NCBI GenBank assembly: GCA_028284265.1
Contig: JANQRZ010000024.1
Coordinates: 128,132 to 192,131, forward strand
Reading direction: 5' to 3'
Source: Rhodothermales bacterium
GTDB lineage: Bacteria; Bacteroidota; Rhodothermia; Rhodothermales; JANQRZ01
Length of the DNA: 64,000 nucleotides
The notes beneath the pieces are model-generated. The model had not been told where the DNA came from and made no database searches. It saw only the letters and a list, made by a program, of their open reading frames with translations. Shown one piece after another: positions 8,222 through 16,941 of this stretch. A program made the position numbers and the translations under genes. Position 1 is the first letter of the stretch. Each line of letters starts with the position of its first letter.

Positions 8222-9799
8222 ATGCTCTCCGCCCTGCGCTTGCCCCGCGTTCTGCTGATCGTGCTGCTGCTCGGCGTGGGTGTTGCTCCGGTCGTAGGAC
8301 AGACAGCGCAGAGCGATACGGTTGAGATGCTGGAGCAGGAGCCGGTAGCAGACCCGGAGACCGAGCTGGGTCTTGAAGAGCCGGATGCTGCCGAGGCTGA
8401 GGCGATGCACGAGGAGGCCGCGCATGGCGAAGACGGGGAGCATGGCGATGACCACGGACATGGGGCCGATCCGCCGATCTGGCTCGTGATCCCATTCGCA
8501 GCGCTGCTCTTGATGATTGCCACCGGGCCGCTGTTTTATCTCCACCACTGGCATCACCACTACCCGAAGTATGCCGCCGCATTTGGGGCGGCTGTCGCGG
8601 GGTACTACCTCTTCGTGCTCCACTCGCCGATCCCGATGGTCCACGCGCTGGAGGAATACATCGCCTTCATCGCGCTCGTCGGGTCGCTCTTCATCGCTTC
8701 CTCGGGCATCTTTATCAACGTCAACGCCAAGGGGACGCCGTTTGCGAACGTCGTACTCCTTCTGATCGGCTCCATCGTCGCCAACCTGATCGCCACGACC
8801 GGCGCAGCGATCCTGTTCATCCGCCCGTTCCTTCGGCTGAACCAAGGACGGCTGCGGCCCTACCACATCGTCTTCTTCATCTTCCTCGTCGCCAACGTGG
8901 GCGGGGGGTTGACGCCGATTGGAGACCCGCCGCTGTTTCTTGGCTTCCTGCGCGGGGTGCCGTTCTTCTGGACGCTCTTCAACGTGCTCCACATCTGGAT
9001 TCCGACGGTCATCATCCTGCTCGGCATCTTCTACATCATCGACAAGCGTAACAAGGCCGTCAGCACGGCGACGGTGGAGCCGGGGGCCGCAACGTTCTCG
9101 ATCATCGGCAAGAAGAACTTCATCTTCGTTGCCGTCATCATCGCTAGCGTGTTCATTGATCCCGGTGTTCTCAGCTTCGTGCCGGAGCTGCACATCGGCG
9201 ATGCGCACATGCCGTTTGGCATCCGCGAGGTCATCATGCTCTCGGTGATGTTCGTCGCCTACAAGCTCGGTAACAAGGAGGCGCTGCAGAAGAACGAGTT
9301 CACCTTCGAGCCGATCCGCGAGGTGGGCTGGCTCTTCCTTGGCATCTTCGCCACGATGCAGCCTGCGCTCTCGCTCATCTCGTCGTATGCCCGCGACAAT
9401 GCCGAGGCGCTTTCGCAGACCGCCTTCTACTGGGGGACGGGCATTCTCTCCGGCGTGCTCGACAACGCGCCGACCTACCTCAACTTCCTCGCTGCCTCCA
9501 TGGGCAAGTTCAACCTCGATGTGAACGACCCGGCGGCGGTGCAGGCGTTTGCTGACGGGGCCTCTGCCGCGGGGCCAGAAACCGTGATCTATCTCACCGC
9601 GATCTCGGTAGCGGCGGTGTTCTTCGGTGCGCTGACCTACATCGGGAACGCTCCGAACTTCATGGTCAAGGCGATCTGCGAAGCCAATGGGGCCGACGCG
9701 CCGACCTTCGGCGGCTACATCGCTAAGTATTCCATCCCGATCCTGATTCCGGTCTACGCGGTCGTCTGGCTGGTCTTCTTCAGCGGCTACCTATTCTAG
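8222..9799 (+). CDS. nhaD: NhaD-type Na+/H+ antiporter inserted in the complex I operon
   Basis: 525 residues. A signal-like first helix (LLIVLLLGVGVAPVVG) is followed by an acidic, His-rich extracytoplasmic stretch (about residues 30-80, with HGEDGEHGDDHGHG) and then about eleven membrane helices of the ion-transporter superfamily. Recognisable NhaD-family sequence includes SGIFINVNAKGTP, NVGGGLTPIGDPPLFLGFL and GVLDNAPTYLNFLA. It lies 31 bp after nuoM and 2 bp before the pcd gene. I recall that Rhodothermus marinus has the same order. Its coupling to complex I (Na+ handling beside proton pumping) is inference. ATG 8222 chosen because it starts the signal-like helix. Confidence 0.9.
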   Translation: MLSALRLPRVLLIVLLLGVGVAPVVGQTAQSDTVEMLEQEPVADPETELGLEEPDAAEAEAMHEEAAHGEDGEHGDDHGHGADPPIWLVIPFAALLLMIATGPLFYLHHWHHHYPKYAAAFGAAVAGYYLFVLHSPIPMVHALEEYIAFIALVGSLFIASSGIFINVNAKGTPFANVVLLLIGSIVANLIATTGAAILFIRPFLRLNQGRLRPYHIVFFIFLVANVGGGLTPIGDPPLFLGFLRGVPFFWTLFNVLHIWIPTVIILLGIFYIIDKRNKAVSTATVEPGAATFSIIGKKNFIFVAVIIASVFIDPGVLSFVPELHIGDAHMPFGIREVIMLSVMFVAYKLGNKEALQKNEFTFEPIREVGWLFLGIFATMQPALSLISSYARDNAEALSQTAFYWGTGILSGVLDNAPTYLNFLAASMGKFNLDVNDPAAVQAFADGASAAGPETVIYLTAISVAAVFFGALTYIGNAPNFMVKAICEANGADAPTFGGYIAKYSIPILIPVYAVVWLVFFSGYLF

Positions 9800-9801
9800 C
9801 A

Positions 9802-10089
9802 ATGTCCCGCGACCCACTTTCCGACGAGCAGATCCAAACCGCCCTCGCCGACCTGTCGGGGTGGGCGTACAAGAACGACACCCTCGCCAAGACCTTCACC
9901 TTCGACAATTTTCGGGCGGCGCTTGCCTTCATCGTTCGTCTTGGCTTCGAGGCGGAGGAGCGCGACCACCACCCGAACCTCACCAACGTCTACAACCGCG
10001 TTGAGATCGCGCTCACCACGCACGATGCGGACAATCGGGTCACACAGAAGGATGTGGACCTGGCAACTGCCATCGAGCGACTGAGCTAG
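9802..10089 (+). CDS. 4a-hydroxytetrahydrobiopterin dehydratase (pterin-4a-carbinolamine dehydratase)
   Basis: 95 residues, full length for the PCD/DCoH family, which dehydrates 4a-hydroxytetrahydropterin during aromatic amino-acid hydroxylation. The family pattern is complete: E52-x3-H56-H57-P58, Y64, H74 and an Asp near residue 86 (EERDHHPNLTNVYNRVEIAL, then TTHDADNRVTQKDVD). No aromatic amino-acid hydroxylase is in the window. Its place between nhaD (2 bp) and nuoN (13 bp) makes co-expression with complex I certain by position, but the reason is unknown; a role in cofactor repair or complex assembly has no sequence evidence. Confidence 0.93.
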   Translation: MSRDPLSDEQIQTALADLSGWAYKNDTLAKTFTFDNFRAALAFIVRLGFEAEERDHHPNLTNVYNRVEIALTTHDADNRVTQKDVDLATAIERLS

Positions 10090-10102
10090 CCTAGAAACCT
10101 GC

Positions 10103-11587
10103 ATGTACGCTTCCTTTCTCACTGATCTTGCTGCGGCGTTCCCGACCGTGCTCGTCGCGGTGCTCGGTATTGTGGTCGTGCTCTACGACTCCTTCCGCAA
10201 CGACGCACCGGCGATTCCGTGGATCACAGGTGGCGGTATCGCTGTGGCGCTCGCGCTCGAACTGCTGCACCTCGGCGATCCCGGTGAACCGATCCTGTGG
10301 AATCAACTCTACGCGGGTGGATTCGCCTCCTATGTCAACAGTGTCATCTTGCTCGGTGCCTTTGCGAGTGTGATCCTCTCGGTGCCGTACCTGAAGCGCA
10401 TCAATCGCAACTATGGCGAGGTGCACGCGCTGATTCTTTTCGCCACCTGCGGGATGATGGTGCTCGCCTCGTCGGCCAGCCTCGTCAGCGTGTTCGTCGG
10501 GTTGGAGACGATGTCGATCTGCCTCTACGTGCTCACCGGCCTCGTCCGCGAGGAGCCGACGGCCAACGAGAGTGCGCTGAAATACTTCCTCCTCGGCGCA
10601 TTCTCGACCGGGTTCTTCCTCTACGGCATCGCGCTGATCTATGGCGCAACGGGGACGATGGTGCTCGCCGAGATGCCGGCAGAGCTTGAAGCGACCGGGC
10701 GGACTGGGTTTATGTACGCCGGTCTCGCGCTGCTCCTGATCGGGTTCTTCTTCAAGGTCTCAGCGGTGCCGTTCCACATGTGGACGCCTGATGTCTATCA
10801 GGGTGCGCCGACGACGATCACCGGGTTCATGTCCACGACCTCGAAGGCGGCGGCCTTCGCCGCGCTCATCCTCGTCCTCTCGCAGGCGATGAAGGGGGCC
10901 GAACTGGTGGCGCAATGGTCGGTGGTCATCGCGGCGGTGGCGGCGGTGACGATGATCCTCGGCAACGTCTTGGCGATCAGTCAGACCAACGTCAAGCGGA
11001 TGCTGGCCTATTCGTCGGTGGCGCACGCGGGCTACGTCCTCACGGGCCTCGCGGCGGGTACGCCTGAAGGCTACAGTGGGGCGCTCTACTATCTCCTCGC
11101 CTACACGCTGATGAACCTCGGGGCGTTCGGCGTGATGGCCGCGCTCGAATGGGACGATGAGCAGGGGGCCGAGCAGACGCTTGACTCGCTCGCGGGCGTC
11201 GGCTATCGCAAGCCGATCCTCGGCGTGACGATGGGGGTGTTCATGTTCGCCCTCACCGGCTTCCCGCCGCTCGCCGGGTTCATCGGCAAGTACATGGTCT
11301 TTGCTGCTGTCGTGGATTCGGGCGATACATGGCTGGCGTTTGTCGGCGTGACGGCGAGTATCGTCTCGGCGTTCTACTACCTCCGCGTGCTCGTGGCCTT
11401 CTGGATGCGCTCGGAGGAGGACAGCCCGGAGCGGGTGCGGCAGTCGGCGTTCCCGGTCTCGAACCTCACCGCGCTCGTGCTCGTCGGGTGCGCGGTGGCG
11501 CTGCTGTTCTTTGGTGTGCTGCCCGGCGGCGTGCTGGAAACGACGCAGTCGTTCTTCGTCGAAGCGGCTGTGGCGTTTGGGGGGTAA
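10103..11587 (+). CDS. nuoN: NADH-quinone oxidoreductase subunit N
   Basis: 494 residues, third antiporter-like membrane subunit of complex I, about 14 helices. Family motifs include FVGLETMSICLYVLTG (the helix-5 glutamate), FKVSAVPFHMWTPDVYQGAPTT (the helix-7 lysine and following loop) and AISQTNVKRMLAYSSVAHAGY. It is the last complex I gene of the block; a perfect 10-bp inverted repeat follows about 20 bp after its stop. Confidence 0.96.
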   Translation: MYASFLTDLAAAFPTVLVAVLGIVVVLYDSFRNDAPAIPWITGGGIAVALALELLHLGDPGEPILWNQLYAGGFASYVNSVILLGAFASVILSVPYLKRINRNYGEVHALILFATCGMMVLASSASLVSVFVGLETMSICLYVLTGLVREEPTANESALKYFLLGAFSTGFFLYGIALIYGATGTMVLAEMPAELEATGRTGFMYAGLALLLIGFFFKVSAVPFHMWTPDVYQGAPTTITGFMSTTSKAAAFAALILVLSQAMKGAELVAQWSVVIAAVAAVTMILGNVLAISQTNVKRMLAYSSVAHAGYVLTGLAAGTPEGYSGALYYLLAYTLMNLGAFGVMAALEWDDEQGAEQTLDSLAGVGYRKPILGVTMGVFMFALTGFPPLAGFIGKYMVFAAVVDSGDTWLAFVGVTASIVSAFYYLRVLVAFWMRSEEDSPERVRQSAFPVSNLTALVLVGCAVALLFFGVLPGGVLETTQSFFVEAAVAFGG

Positions 11588-11605
11588 GGTAGTTTGTGGT
11601 TCCTC

Positions 11606-11649
11606 GTTTCTCGTTGAGCATGAACGACTGCGTGTACCAAACGAGAAAC
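11606..11649 (+). terminator. inverted repeat after nuoN (possible terminator or operator)
   Basis: GTTTCTCGTT (11606-11615) and AACGAGAAAC (11640-11649) form a perfect 10-bp inverted repeat with a 24-base spacer; a further GCGAGAAAC follows at about 11655. It lies between nuoN and the next gene. Without a T-run and with a long loop, termination is uncertain; a regulator site for the downstream gene is as likely. Confidence 0.4.
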
Positions 11650-11664
11650 AATAAGCGAGAAACA

Positions 11665-12231
11665 ATGCAAGACCTCATCCGCGAGTTGCTCCCGCAGGCC
11701 CCGCAGCACGGACTCTACCGCGCCCCGTCGATTCCCGACGACAAGCTCCGGGCGGCGATCCGCGACTATGCATCGGAGGTATCCGCGGAAGCAGTGCTTG
11801 CACTCTACGATGCGACGCGCCTCGGCTCGGCGAAGGACGGGGCACTCTTCCTGTCGGATCGACTCGTCTACCAGAACAACGATCTGACCCCGGCACAGAC
11901 GATCCGCTACGAGGACATCGTCCGCGTCGCCGAGAAGCGCCTCTTCCTCGGCGGTCGCAAAGTCGAACTCGACGTTAACCAAGGTCGTGCCACCACGACC
12001 CACGCACTCGACTTCTCCGCTCGGGCCGAGGCAGCCGAGTTCGTCGCCCGCTTCCTCAACGAAGCCATGCTTGCCTCAGCTCGCGCCGACGCAGGGGCAC
12101 GTCTCCCCGACGAAAGCACGCCGGGGACTGATGTGGAAGCCGTGGAGCGTGTGCTCGGCGAGCTTCGTGCTGCCGGGACGCTTGCCGAGGAGGACTACCG
12201 TCGGCTGATGGCTGTGCTGCGCGACAGGTAG
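11665..12231 (+). CDS. PH-like domain protein with a SHOCT-like C-terminus, function unknown
   Basis: 188 residues, no signal peptide. The middle (about residues 50-110: DGALFLSDRLVYQNND ... IRYEDIVRVAEKR) has the alternating beta pattern of bacterial PH-like/GRAM-type domains that sense or bind membranes. The last 35 residues (VERVLGELRAAGTLAEEDYRRLM) look like the short SHOCT helical hairpin found at the ends of such proteins. ATG 11665 is preferred over an upstream in-frame start at 11596 because the extra residues overlap the inverted repeat. It follows nuoN on the same strand; no link to complex I can be shown. Confidence 0.65.
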   Translation: MQDLIRELLPQAPQHGLYRAPSIPDDKLRAAIRDYASEVSAEAVLALYDATRLGSAKDGALFLSDRLVYQNNDLTPAQTIRYEDIVRVAEKRLFLGGRKVELDVNQGRATTTHALDFSARAEAAEFVARFLNEAMLASARADAGARLPDESTPGTDVEAVERVLGELRAAGTLAEEDYRRLMAVLRDR

Positions 12232-12277
12232 GTTTGGCACCACGGTCTAGTGCACACAAGCACGATCAAAGCAGACG

Positions 12278-13006
12278 CTACCGTTTAAACTCGACGACAA
12301 GGAATTCGGCGATGGTGTCGCCTGCGTTCTCGACGGTGTGGTCGCCGGGGGCGTGAGTGTGGGCCTCGCCTGTCTCGAAACGCTGCTCGCGTGTCCCGTC
12401 CGGGCCGGTAAACTCGACGGTGTAACCCGAGAGCGAATAGACGGCACGGGCATAGCCTTGGTGCGGCGGAAGGGCAGCACTAGGCTGAAGTGTGATGCGG
12501 TGGACCTCGGCGAAGGCATCGTCGAGAAGAACTTCGTCCGTGACGCCGTCACCCACTTCGGGTATATCGGTGTCACCTTCGGAGGCGGTCTCGGGGAGCA
12601 CGCCGCGCCGCTCGAAGACGACGAACTCAGCTGGTGCCTCGCCTTCATTCGTAACCGAGTGGATGCCCGCGTCGTGGCGGTGAACCTCGCCTGCGCCGAA
12701 CGACCGTTCCTCACGCTCACCATCGGTGGCGAAGACGAGAGCTGGGAGGTCGGTGAGGGCGTAGACGATGCGCTCGCCACCTTCGTGTGGCGGAAGCGAA
12801 TCCCCGGGCGCGAGGGTCACACGATGGACGTGAATCGGATCGTCGGCGAGCAAGCTCTCGACCGATGCACTGCCAGTGGCGGACAGATCGTCGGGCACGT
12901 TGGCCGACATGTCGTCCATTGCGGTATCGGTGTTGGTCGCGGCAGTGTCAGGTGCGTCCGCGCAACCGACGGCAAGGAGAAGGGAGAAGAGGAGTGTGTA
13001 GCGCAT
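12278..13006 (-). CDS. bicupin lipoprotein, function unknown
   Basis: 242 residues. The start MRYTLLFSLLLAVGCADAPD is a lipoprotein signal with lipobox AVGC, so the protein should be anchored on the outside of a membrane. The rest is two related cupin-like repeats, about residues 55-135 (VHRVTLAPGDSLPPHEGGER, GEVHRHDAGIHSVTNEG) and 160-242 (VHRITLQPSAALPPHQGYAR, GEAHTHAPGDHTVENAG), each with histidines in cupin metal positions. The frame stays open upstream across a second lipoprotein-like leader (see 13007-13192). Last gene of the minus-strand metal locus. Catalysis or binding role unknown. Confidence 0.8.
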   Translation of the reverse strand: MRYTLLFSLLLAVGCADAPDTAATNTDTAMDDMSANVPDDLSATGSASVESLLADDPIHVHRVTLAPGDSLPPHEGGERIVYALTDLPALVFATDGEREERSFGAGEVHRHDAGIHSVTNEGEAPAEFVVFERRGVLPETASEGDTDIPEVGDGVTDEVLLDDAFAEVHRITLQPSAALPPHQGYARAVYSLSGYTVEFTGPDGTREQRFETGEAHTHAPGDHTVENAGDTIAEFLVVEFKR

Positions 13007-13192
13007 GATTGGGTAGGGTTGGTGGGTGATTCGGCAGAGTATAGGCACAGCAAGAGCAATTGGGTTGGGCAGACCGGCGGCCTCGTCACTCGGAGTGGCA
13101 CCCTCTTCGTCCGCCGGACCGCACGCCGCCAGTACGAGACTGACGGCGAGCAGCCCGAGACGGACCGGCATCGTAAAGTAGACGTCCCTCAT
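13007..13192 (-). other. in-frame second lipoprotein leader upstream of the bicupin gene
   Basis: Translation from ATG 13192 or 13171 reads a complete lipoprotein signal (MPVRLGLLAVSLVLAACG, lipobox LAAC) and then about 40 residues without a stop directly into the bicupin start. Either a neighbouring small lipoprotein gene lost its stop or most of its body, leaving a leader fused in frame, or the bicupin protein truly starts here. A protein with two successive lipoprotein signals would be odd, so I treat it as a remnant. Confidence 0.45.
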
Positions 13193-13289
13193 GGCGTCAC
13201 TCCGATGCCGAATCGGAAGGCTCGCGGAGCGGCTACGAGGAAGGCGCGAAGAGAAGCAAGCGCATGGCGGTATGGGGTGTGAGGGTGAG

Positions 13290-14747
13290 CTAGGGAGCGA
13301 GGGCGCGGGGTTGCAGAGAGATAGCGAGACCAAGCATGAGGGACACCGCCAGCGCGAGGCCGAGTAGTGGCCCCGCTGCCTGTCGGACGGCCTCGCCCGA
13401 GGTTTCAGGTGACGGCTCGAACTGAGGCGCGTAGGGGTAGTCGGCGGCGCGGAAGGGGGTGTCGGCAAAGACCAGCGGCTCGAAGTGAGCGCGCCACCGC
13501 TCTTGGTAGGCTTCCACCGCGTCGAGCGCACGTTGCTGCTGTGCGTCGCCCGTCCCGGCGAGGTCAAGGAAGGCCGCGTGCGCGAGAACGGTTGGCGAGA
13601 GCGCCCCGACCGTGCGGACGAACGTAGTCTGCTGCGCGCGGCGCTCAGCGAACTGCGTTACGACTGGTCCGACGGCCTCGGCCACGAGCGCGTCGCGGGC
13701 GATTGCCATCACAGCGAACGATTCGCTCACGTCGTCGTCCATCGCGTCAGCCATCTCGGGGTGATCGGCTAGAAACTGCGCTACCGGCTCTGTGCCGCGC
13801 TGGCGGACATCGGCCTCGGCCGTCCGCGTAGCGGCGACGAACGTGGCGCGTGTCGGGGCTGGGTGCATCTGGCTGGCAAGGAGCGTCACAGCGGCTGGGA
13901 ACAAGACGCCCAGCCCGAGCCAGCACACGGCCAGCACCACGGCATTCGACGCCGCTGACCGGCCTCGGGCATCTACTGCGGCGGCCAGCCCAAGCCAGAA
14001 CAAGCCGTAGAGCAGCGCCACCACGGTCCACAGCGCCCATCGCCCCAGATCGCCTCCTGCGAGCACGAACCCTGCGGTTGTCGCCACGATGACCAAGAGG
14101 GCTAGGAGCCCGCCGCGCGCGAGTAGCTTCCCTGCCACGAGCGCTCGTCGGGAGACGGGCTGCGCGAGCACGAGTCGTAGCGTTCCCCGTTCACGCTCCG
14201 AGGCCGTCAGGTCGTAGCCGAGTGCGAGCGCTAACAGCGGCAACAGGTAGAGCAGCACGAAGGCGAGGTCGAAGGCACCGGCGGCGAGCCGGAGTGGGCT
14301 TGTGAGGGCCTCGCTCGACCCAACGGCGATCCTGTTCCCGGCTGTGACCCGGTGCGAAGCCGGGTACAGGTCGGCTTGGCCCACAGCGAGCGCCGAGAGT
14401 GGGGTCGGCTCCGTCGTCACGTTGCGGCCATAGAACATCCCCACGGCGTAGGGCGAGCGGACCCCACGTGGGGAGCGCGGCCCCCACTCGTACGTGTCGA
14501 GAGGCAGGCCCTCGGCCTGCATGGCCTGCTCGATGGAGTCGGCCTCGGCTTGGCCCTCGGTCCAGCGCTCGGCATCGGCGGTGAGCACGGCGCGGGCCGC
14601 CTCGGCACGCTCGATGCGGAGGCTCAGCCCGGAGGCGAGGGCATAGGCCGTGGCCGCGAGGAAGACGACCGACGCCCAGAAGGCTGTGCGGTCGGCGCGG
14701 AGCAGCCGGGCCTCGGTGCGTGCGACGGTGAGGAGTGGCGATGGCAT
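13290..14747 (-). CDS. ABC-2 type transporter permease, DUF3526-like (NosY-type)
   Basis: 485 residues. One N-terminal helix (FWASVVFLAATAYALASGL), a large extracytoplasmic domain of about 120 residues, then five to six C-terminal helices with the family marker YDLTASERERGTLRLVLAQPVSRRALVAGKLLA and a terminal helix. This is the shape of DUF3526/NosY permeases working with a small ATPase. It lies 25 bp after the related permease at 14773 and probably pairs with it as a heterodimer driven by the ATPase at 16203. The substrate is unknown; neighbours point to a metal or a metal-linked protein. ATG 14747 starts at homology. Confidence 0.85.
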   Translation of the reverse strand: MPSPLLTVARTEARLLRADRTAFWASVVFLAATAYALASGLSLRIERAEAARAVLTADAERWTEGQAEADSIEQAMQAEGLPLDTYEWGPRSPRGVRSPYAVGMFYGRNVTTEPTPLSALAVGQADLYPASHRVTAGNRIAVGSSEALTSPLRLAAGAFDLAFVLLYLLPLLALALGYDLTASERERGTLRLVLAQPVSRRALVAGKLLARGGLLALLVIVATTAGFVLAGGDLGRWALWTVVALLYGLFWLGLAAAVDARGRSAASNAVVLAVCWLGLGVLFPAAVTLLASQMHPAPTRATFVAATRTAEADVRQRGTEPVAQFLADHPEMADAMDDDVSESFAVMAIARDALVAEAVGPVVTQFAERRAQQTTFVRTVGALSPTVLAHAAFLDLAGTGDAQQQRALDAVEAYQERWRAHFEPLVFADTPFRAADYPYAPQFEPSPETSGEAVRQAAGPLLGLALAVSLMLGLAISLQPRALAP

Positions 14748-14772
14748 GGGTAGCGGCGATGGGGGGTGTGGT

Positions 14773-16191
14773 TTATCGGGGATCGAGAGGCATCCGGGTG
14801 ACCGCGGCGGGCACAGCGAGCACAAGCCCGACGAGCCACAAGCCGAGGAAGGCGAGGGCGAGGCCGTGCCCGCCGAGTGCCCAGCCTGCGCTCGGTGCTT
14901 CATAGTCGAAGGGCGGAATCCCAGCCCAGACCTCCTCGCCGACGACGTACTCGCGGTCCCACGACCCGCCGGGTGCTGCGTGGTCGATAAGGTTCTGGTT
15001 CAGCGTCTGCACGTAGCCGTAGCGGTAGGTCTCGGCGGCCTCGGCGAAGTGACGGTGGTGCCGGTAGTCGGTCCCTGTGAGTGCCGTCGAGAGCGGTGCG
15101 ACGGCGAGGAGCGGCGCGATGACCCCGCCTGCCTGTGCCACGCGGCTCTGTCCCTCGAAGCCATCGGCGAGCCGCTCGAAGAGCGCCCGGTACATCTCCG
15201 TCTCCTCCTGTTCGCCCTCATAGAGCCGCACAGCTGGCATGTTGACCGAGATCGAGTCGAGCGTCGAGACGCCTTCTTCAGCGAGCAGCCGCTCCGTCAC
15301 GCGCACCGTGCGATCCTCCCACGACATCGCGTCGACCTCAGCCTTGCCCTCAGCGAACGCCTCGGCCGTGAGGCCCGGGTGGACCCGCTCCGACACATCT
15401 GCTGCCAGCCGGGGCGCGATGAAGCCGTTGGCGAACCAGAACCCGAGTAAGATCAGTAGTGCCGACCGGGGCGACCGGGCGAGCGCGCTGACCAGCAGCG
15501 ACACCCCTACGAACACGGCGAAGTACGCGAGGTAGACGAGCGCCAGCAGCGCCACGCGCGGTAGGCTCCACGCCGCCGTTTCGGGCGGTGCGAACAGGGC
15601 CATCGCGGCAGCGCCGAGGATTGCAGCCGGGATCAGGACGAGTGCCAACGGGGCTGCAGCGCCGAGCGCTTTGCCTGCCGCGAGTGCCTGGCGCGATACC
15701 CCGAGGCTTAGGAGCGGACGCAGCGTGCCGCGCTCCCGCTCGCCCGCGAACGCCCCGAACGTGAGCAGCACGATGAGCAGCGGAACCAGCCATTGCAGTA
15801 CCGCTGCCGCCGTCAGTTCGCCCAAGCGAGCCGCTGCCGAAGCGTCCTCCGCCGGGCGATACCGCGCGTCTTGAATAGCGTGGCCCTCCATGAAAAGGGC
15901 GACGCCGGTGTAAGCGGTCAGTCCCCGGTCGACAGCCAAGAGCGGCGTGACCGGTTTGAATGCATATGTCCCGAAGTGAGCCGCCGAGTGGGGGTTCTTC
16001 TCTTCCTGGCCGGTCCACACGCCGCGCTCCGCCTCGGCGGCCTCGGTGTGCTGCGCGGTGAGTCGCTCGGTGTGGACCCAGCCGGTCGCGAGGGCACCTA
16101 TGAGCAGAATGAGAACGATAGCCGTGGTCCACCAGAAGCGTCCGTCGCGGAGCGTTTCAGCGGCTTCTTTCTTGGCGATGGCGAGGGTCAT
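14773..16191 (-). CDS. ABC-2 type transporter permease, DUF3526-like (NosY-type)
   Basis: 472 residues with the same plan as its neighbour: N-terminal helix (WWTTAIVLILLIGALATGW), an extracytoplasmic domain, then five helices. The marker AGERERGTLRPLLSLGVSRQALAAGKALG is shared with the second permease, showing that the two are paralogues. The large soluble region from about residue 265 to 435 carries WEDRTVRVTERLLAEEG and is typical of DUF3526. Starts 11 bp after the ATPase gene, so the three form one operon. Confidence 0.86.
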   Translation of the reverse strand: MTLAIAKKEAAETLRDGRFWWTTAIVLILLIGALATGWVHTERLTAQHTEAAEAERGVWTGQEEKNPHSAAHFGTYAFKPVTPLLAVDRGLTAYTGVALFMEGHAIQDARYRPAEDASAAARLGELTAAAVLQWLVPLLIVLLTFGAFAGERERGTLRPLLSLGVSRQALAAGKALGAAAPLALVLIPAAILGAAAMALFAPPETAAWSLPRVALLALVYLAYFAVFVGVSLLVSALARSPRSALLILLGFWFANGFIAPRLAADVSERVHPGLTAEAFAEGKAEVDAMSWEDRTVRVTERLLAEEGVSTLDSISVNMPAVRLYEGEQEETEMYRALFERLADGFEGQSRVAQAGGVIAPLLAVAPLSTALTGTDYRHHRHFAEAAETYRYGYVQTLNQNLIDHAAPGGSWDREYVVGEEVWAGIPPFDYEAPSAGWALGGHGLALAFLGLWLVGLVLAVPAAVTRMPLDPR

Positions 16192-16202
16192 GGGATCAGG
16201 GG

Positions 16203-16937
16203 TCAGGCGGTAACAGGGGCTTCAGCCTCGCGGACGTGGCCGAGGTAGAGCGCTTCGAGGTCGGTGCTCTGGAGGGCCTCGCCTGCGATTTCTTCGCGGA
16301 GCTGTCCGTCTACGAGCACGCCGACGCGGCTGGCGGTATCCTTGACGCGGAAGAGGTCGTGCGTCGCCATGAGCACGGCGGCTCCGTCATCGGCCAGCCG
16401 ACGGACGAGGCCTGAGAACTCGACCGATGCTGAGGGGTCGAGGCCGCTCGTCGGCTCGTCCAGCAGCAGCGCCTTCGCGCCTTTCGCGAGGGCGAGCGCA
16501 ACGCCGACCTTCTGCCGCATCCCTTTCGAGTAGGTCCCGGCGCGGCGGTCGTGGGCTTCGCGCTGCAAGCCCGCCCGGTCGAGGAAATCCGCCCGTTCGG
16601 CGTCTTTCAGTGCGATCCCCGCGAGCGCGGCGAAATACCCGAGATTCTCGGCCCCGGTCAGCGACGGGTAGAGGGCGACCTGTTCCGGTAGGTAGGCCAG
16701 CCGCCGCTTCGTCTCCAGCGCTTCGGCCTGCACGTCGAGGCCGTCCACGAGCGCAGCCCCGCCATCAGGCGCGAGAAAGCCGAGAAACAGGTTGATCGTC
16801 GTCGTCTTCCCCGCTCCGTTTGGGCCGAGCAAGGCGTACACCTCGCCCGGACCGATGGCGAGGTCGAGGGCATCGAGGGCCAGGGTAGCGTCGAAGCGCT
16901 TGGTGAGACCACGGGCCTCCAGAATGGGATTGGACAT
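16203..16937 (-). CDS. ABC transporter ATP-binding protein (NosF/CcmA-like)
   Basis: 244 residues, a complete single nucleotide-binding domain. Walker A GPNGAGKTT (residues 38-46), signature YSKGMRQKVG, Walker B ALLLDEPTSGLD and the switch ATHD are all present. It drives the two DUF3526 permeases downstream. It begins 5 bp after the His-rich mini-lipoprotein gene, so these four genes are co-transcribed. In the nitrous-oxide reductase locus the analogous NosFY pair serves copper-site maturation; a metal role here is inference from that likeness and from the neighbours. Confidence 0.93.
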   Translation of the reverse strand: MSNPILEARGLTKRFDATLALDALDLAIGPGEVYALLGPNGAGKTTTINLFLGFLAPDGGAALVDGLDVQAEALETKRRLAYLPEQVALYPSLTGAENLGYFAALAGIALKDAERADFLDRAGLQREAHDRRAGTYSKGMRQKVGVALALAKGAKALLLDEPTSGLDPSASVEFSGLVRRLADDGAAVLMATHDLFRVKDTASRVGVLVDGQLREEIAGEALQSTDLEALYLGHVREAEAPVTA

Positions 16938-16941
16938 GAGG

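Noticed and set aside
7003-9208. Long antisense frames opposite nuoM and the antiporter gene
   Set aside because: Arg/Glu/Asp-rich composition of the type produced by reverse-reading membrane helices; the forward genes have complete families.
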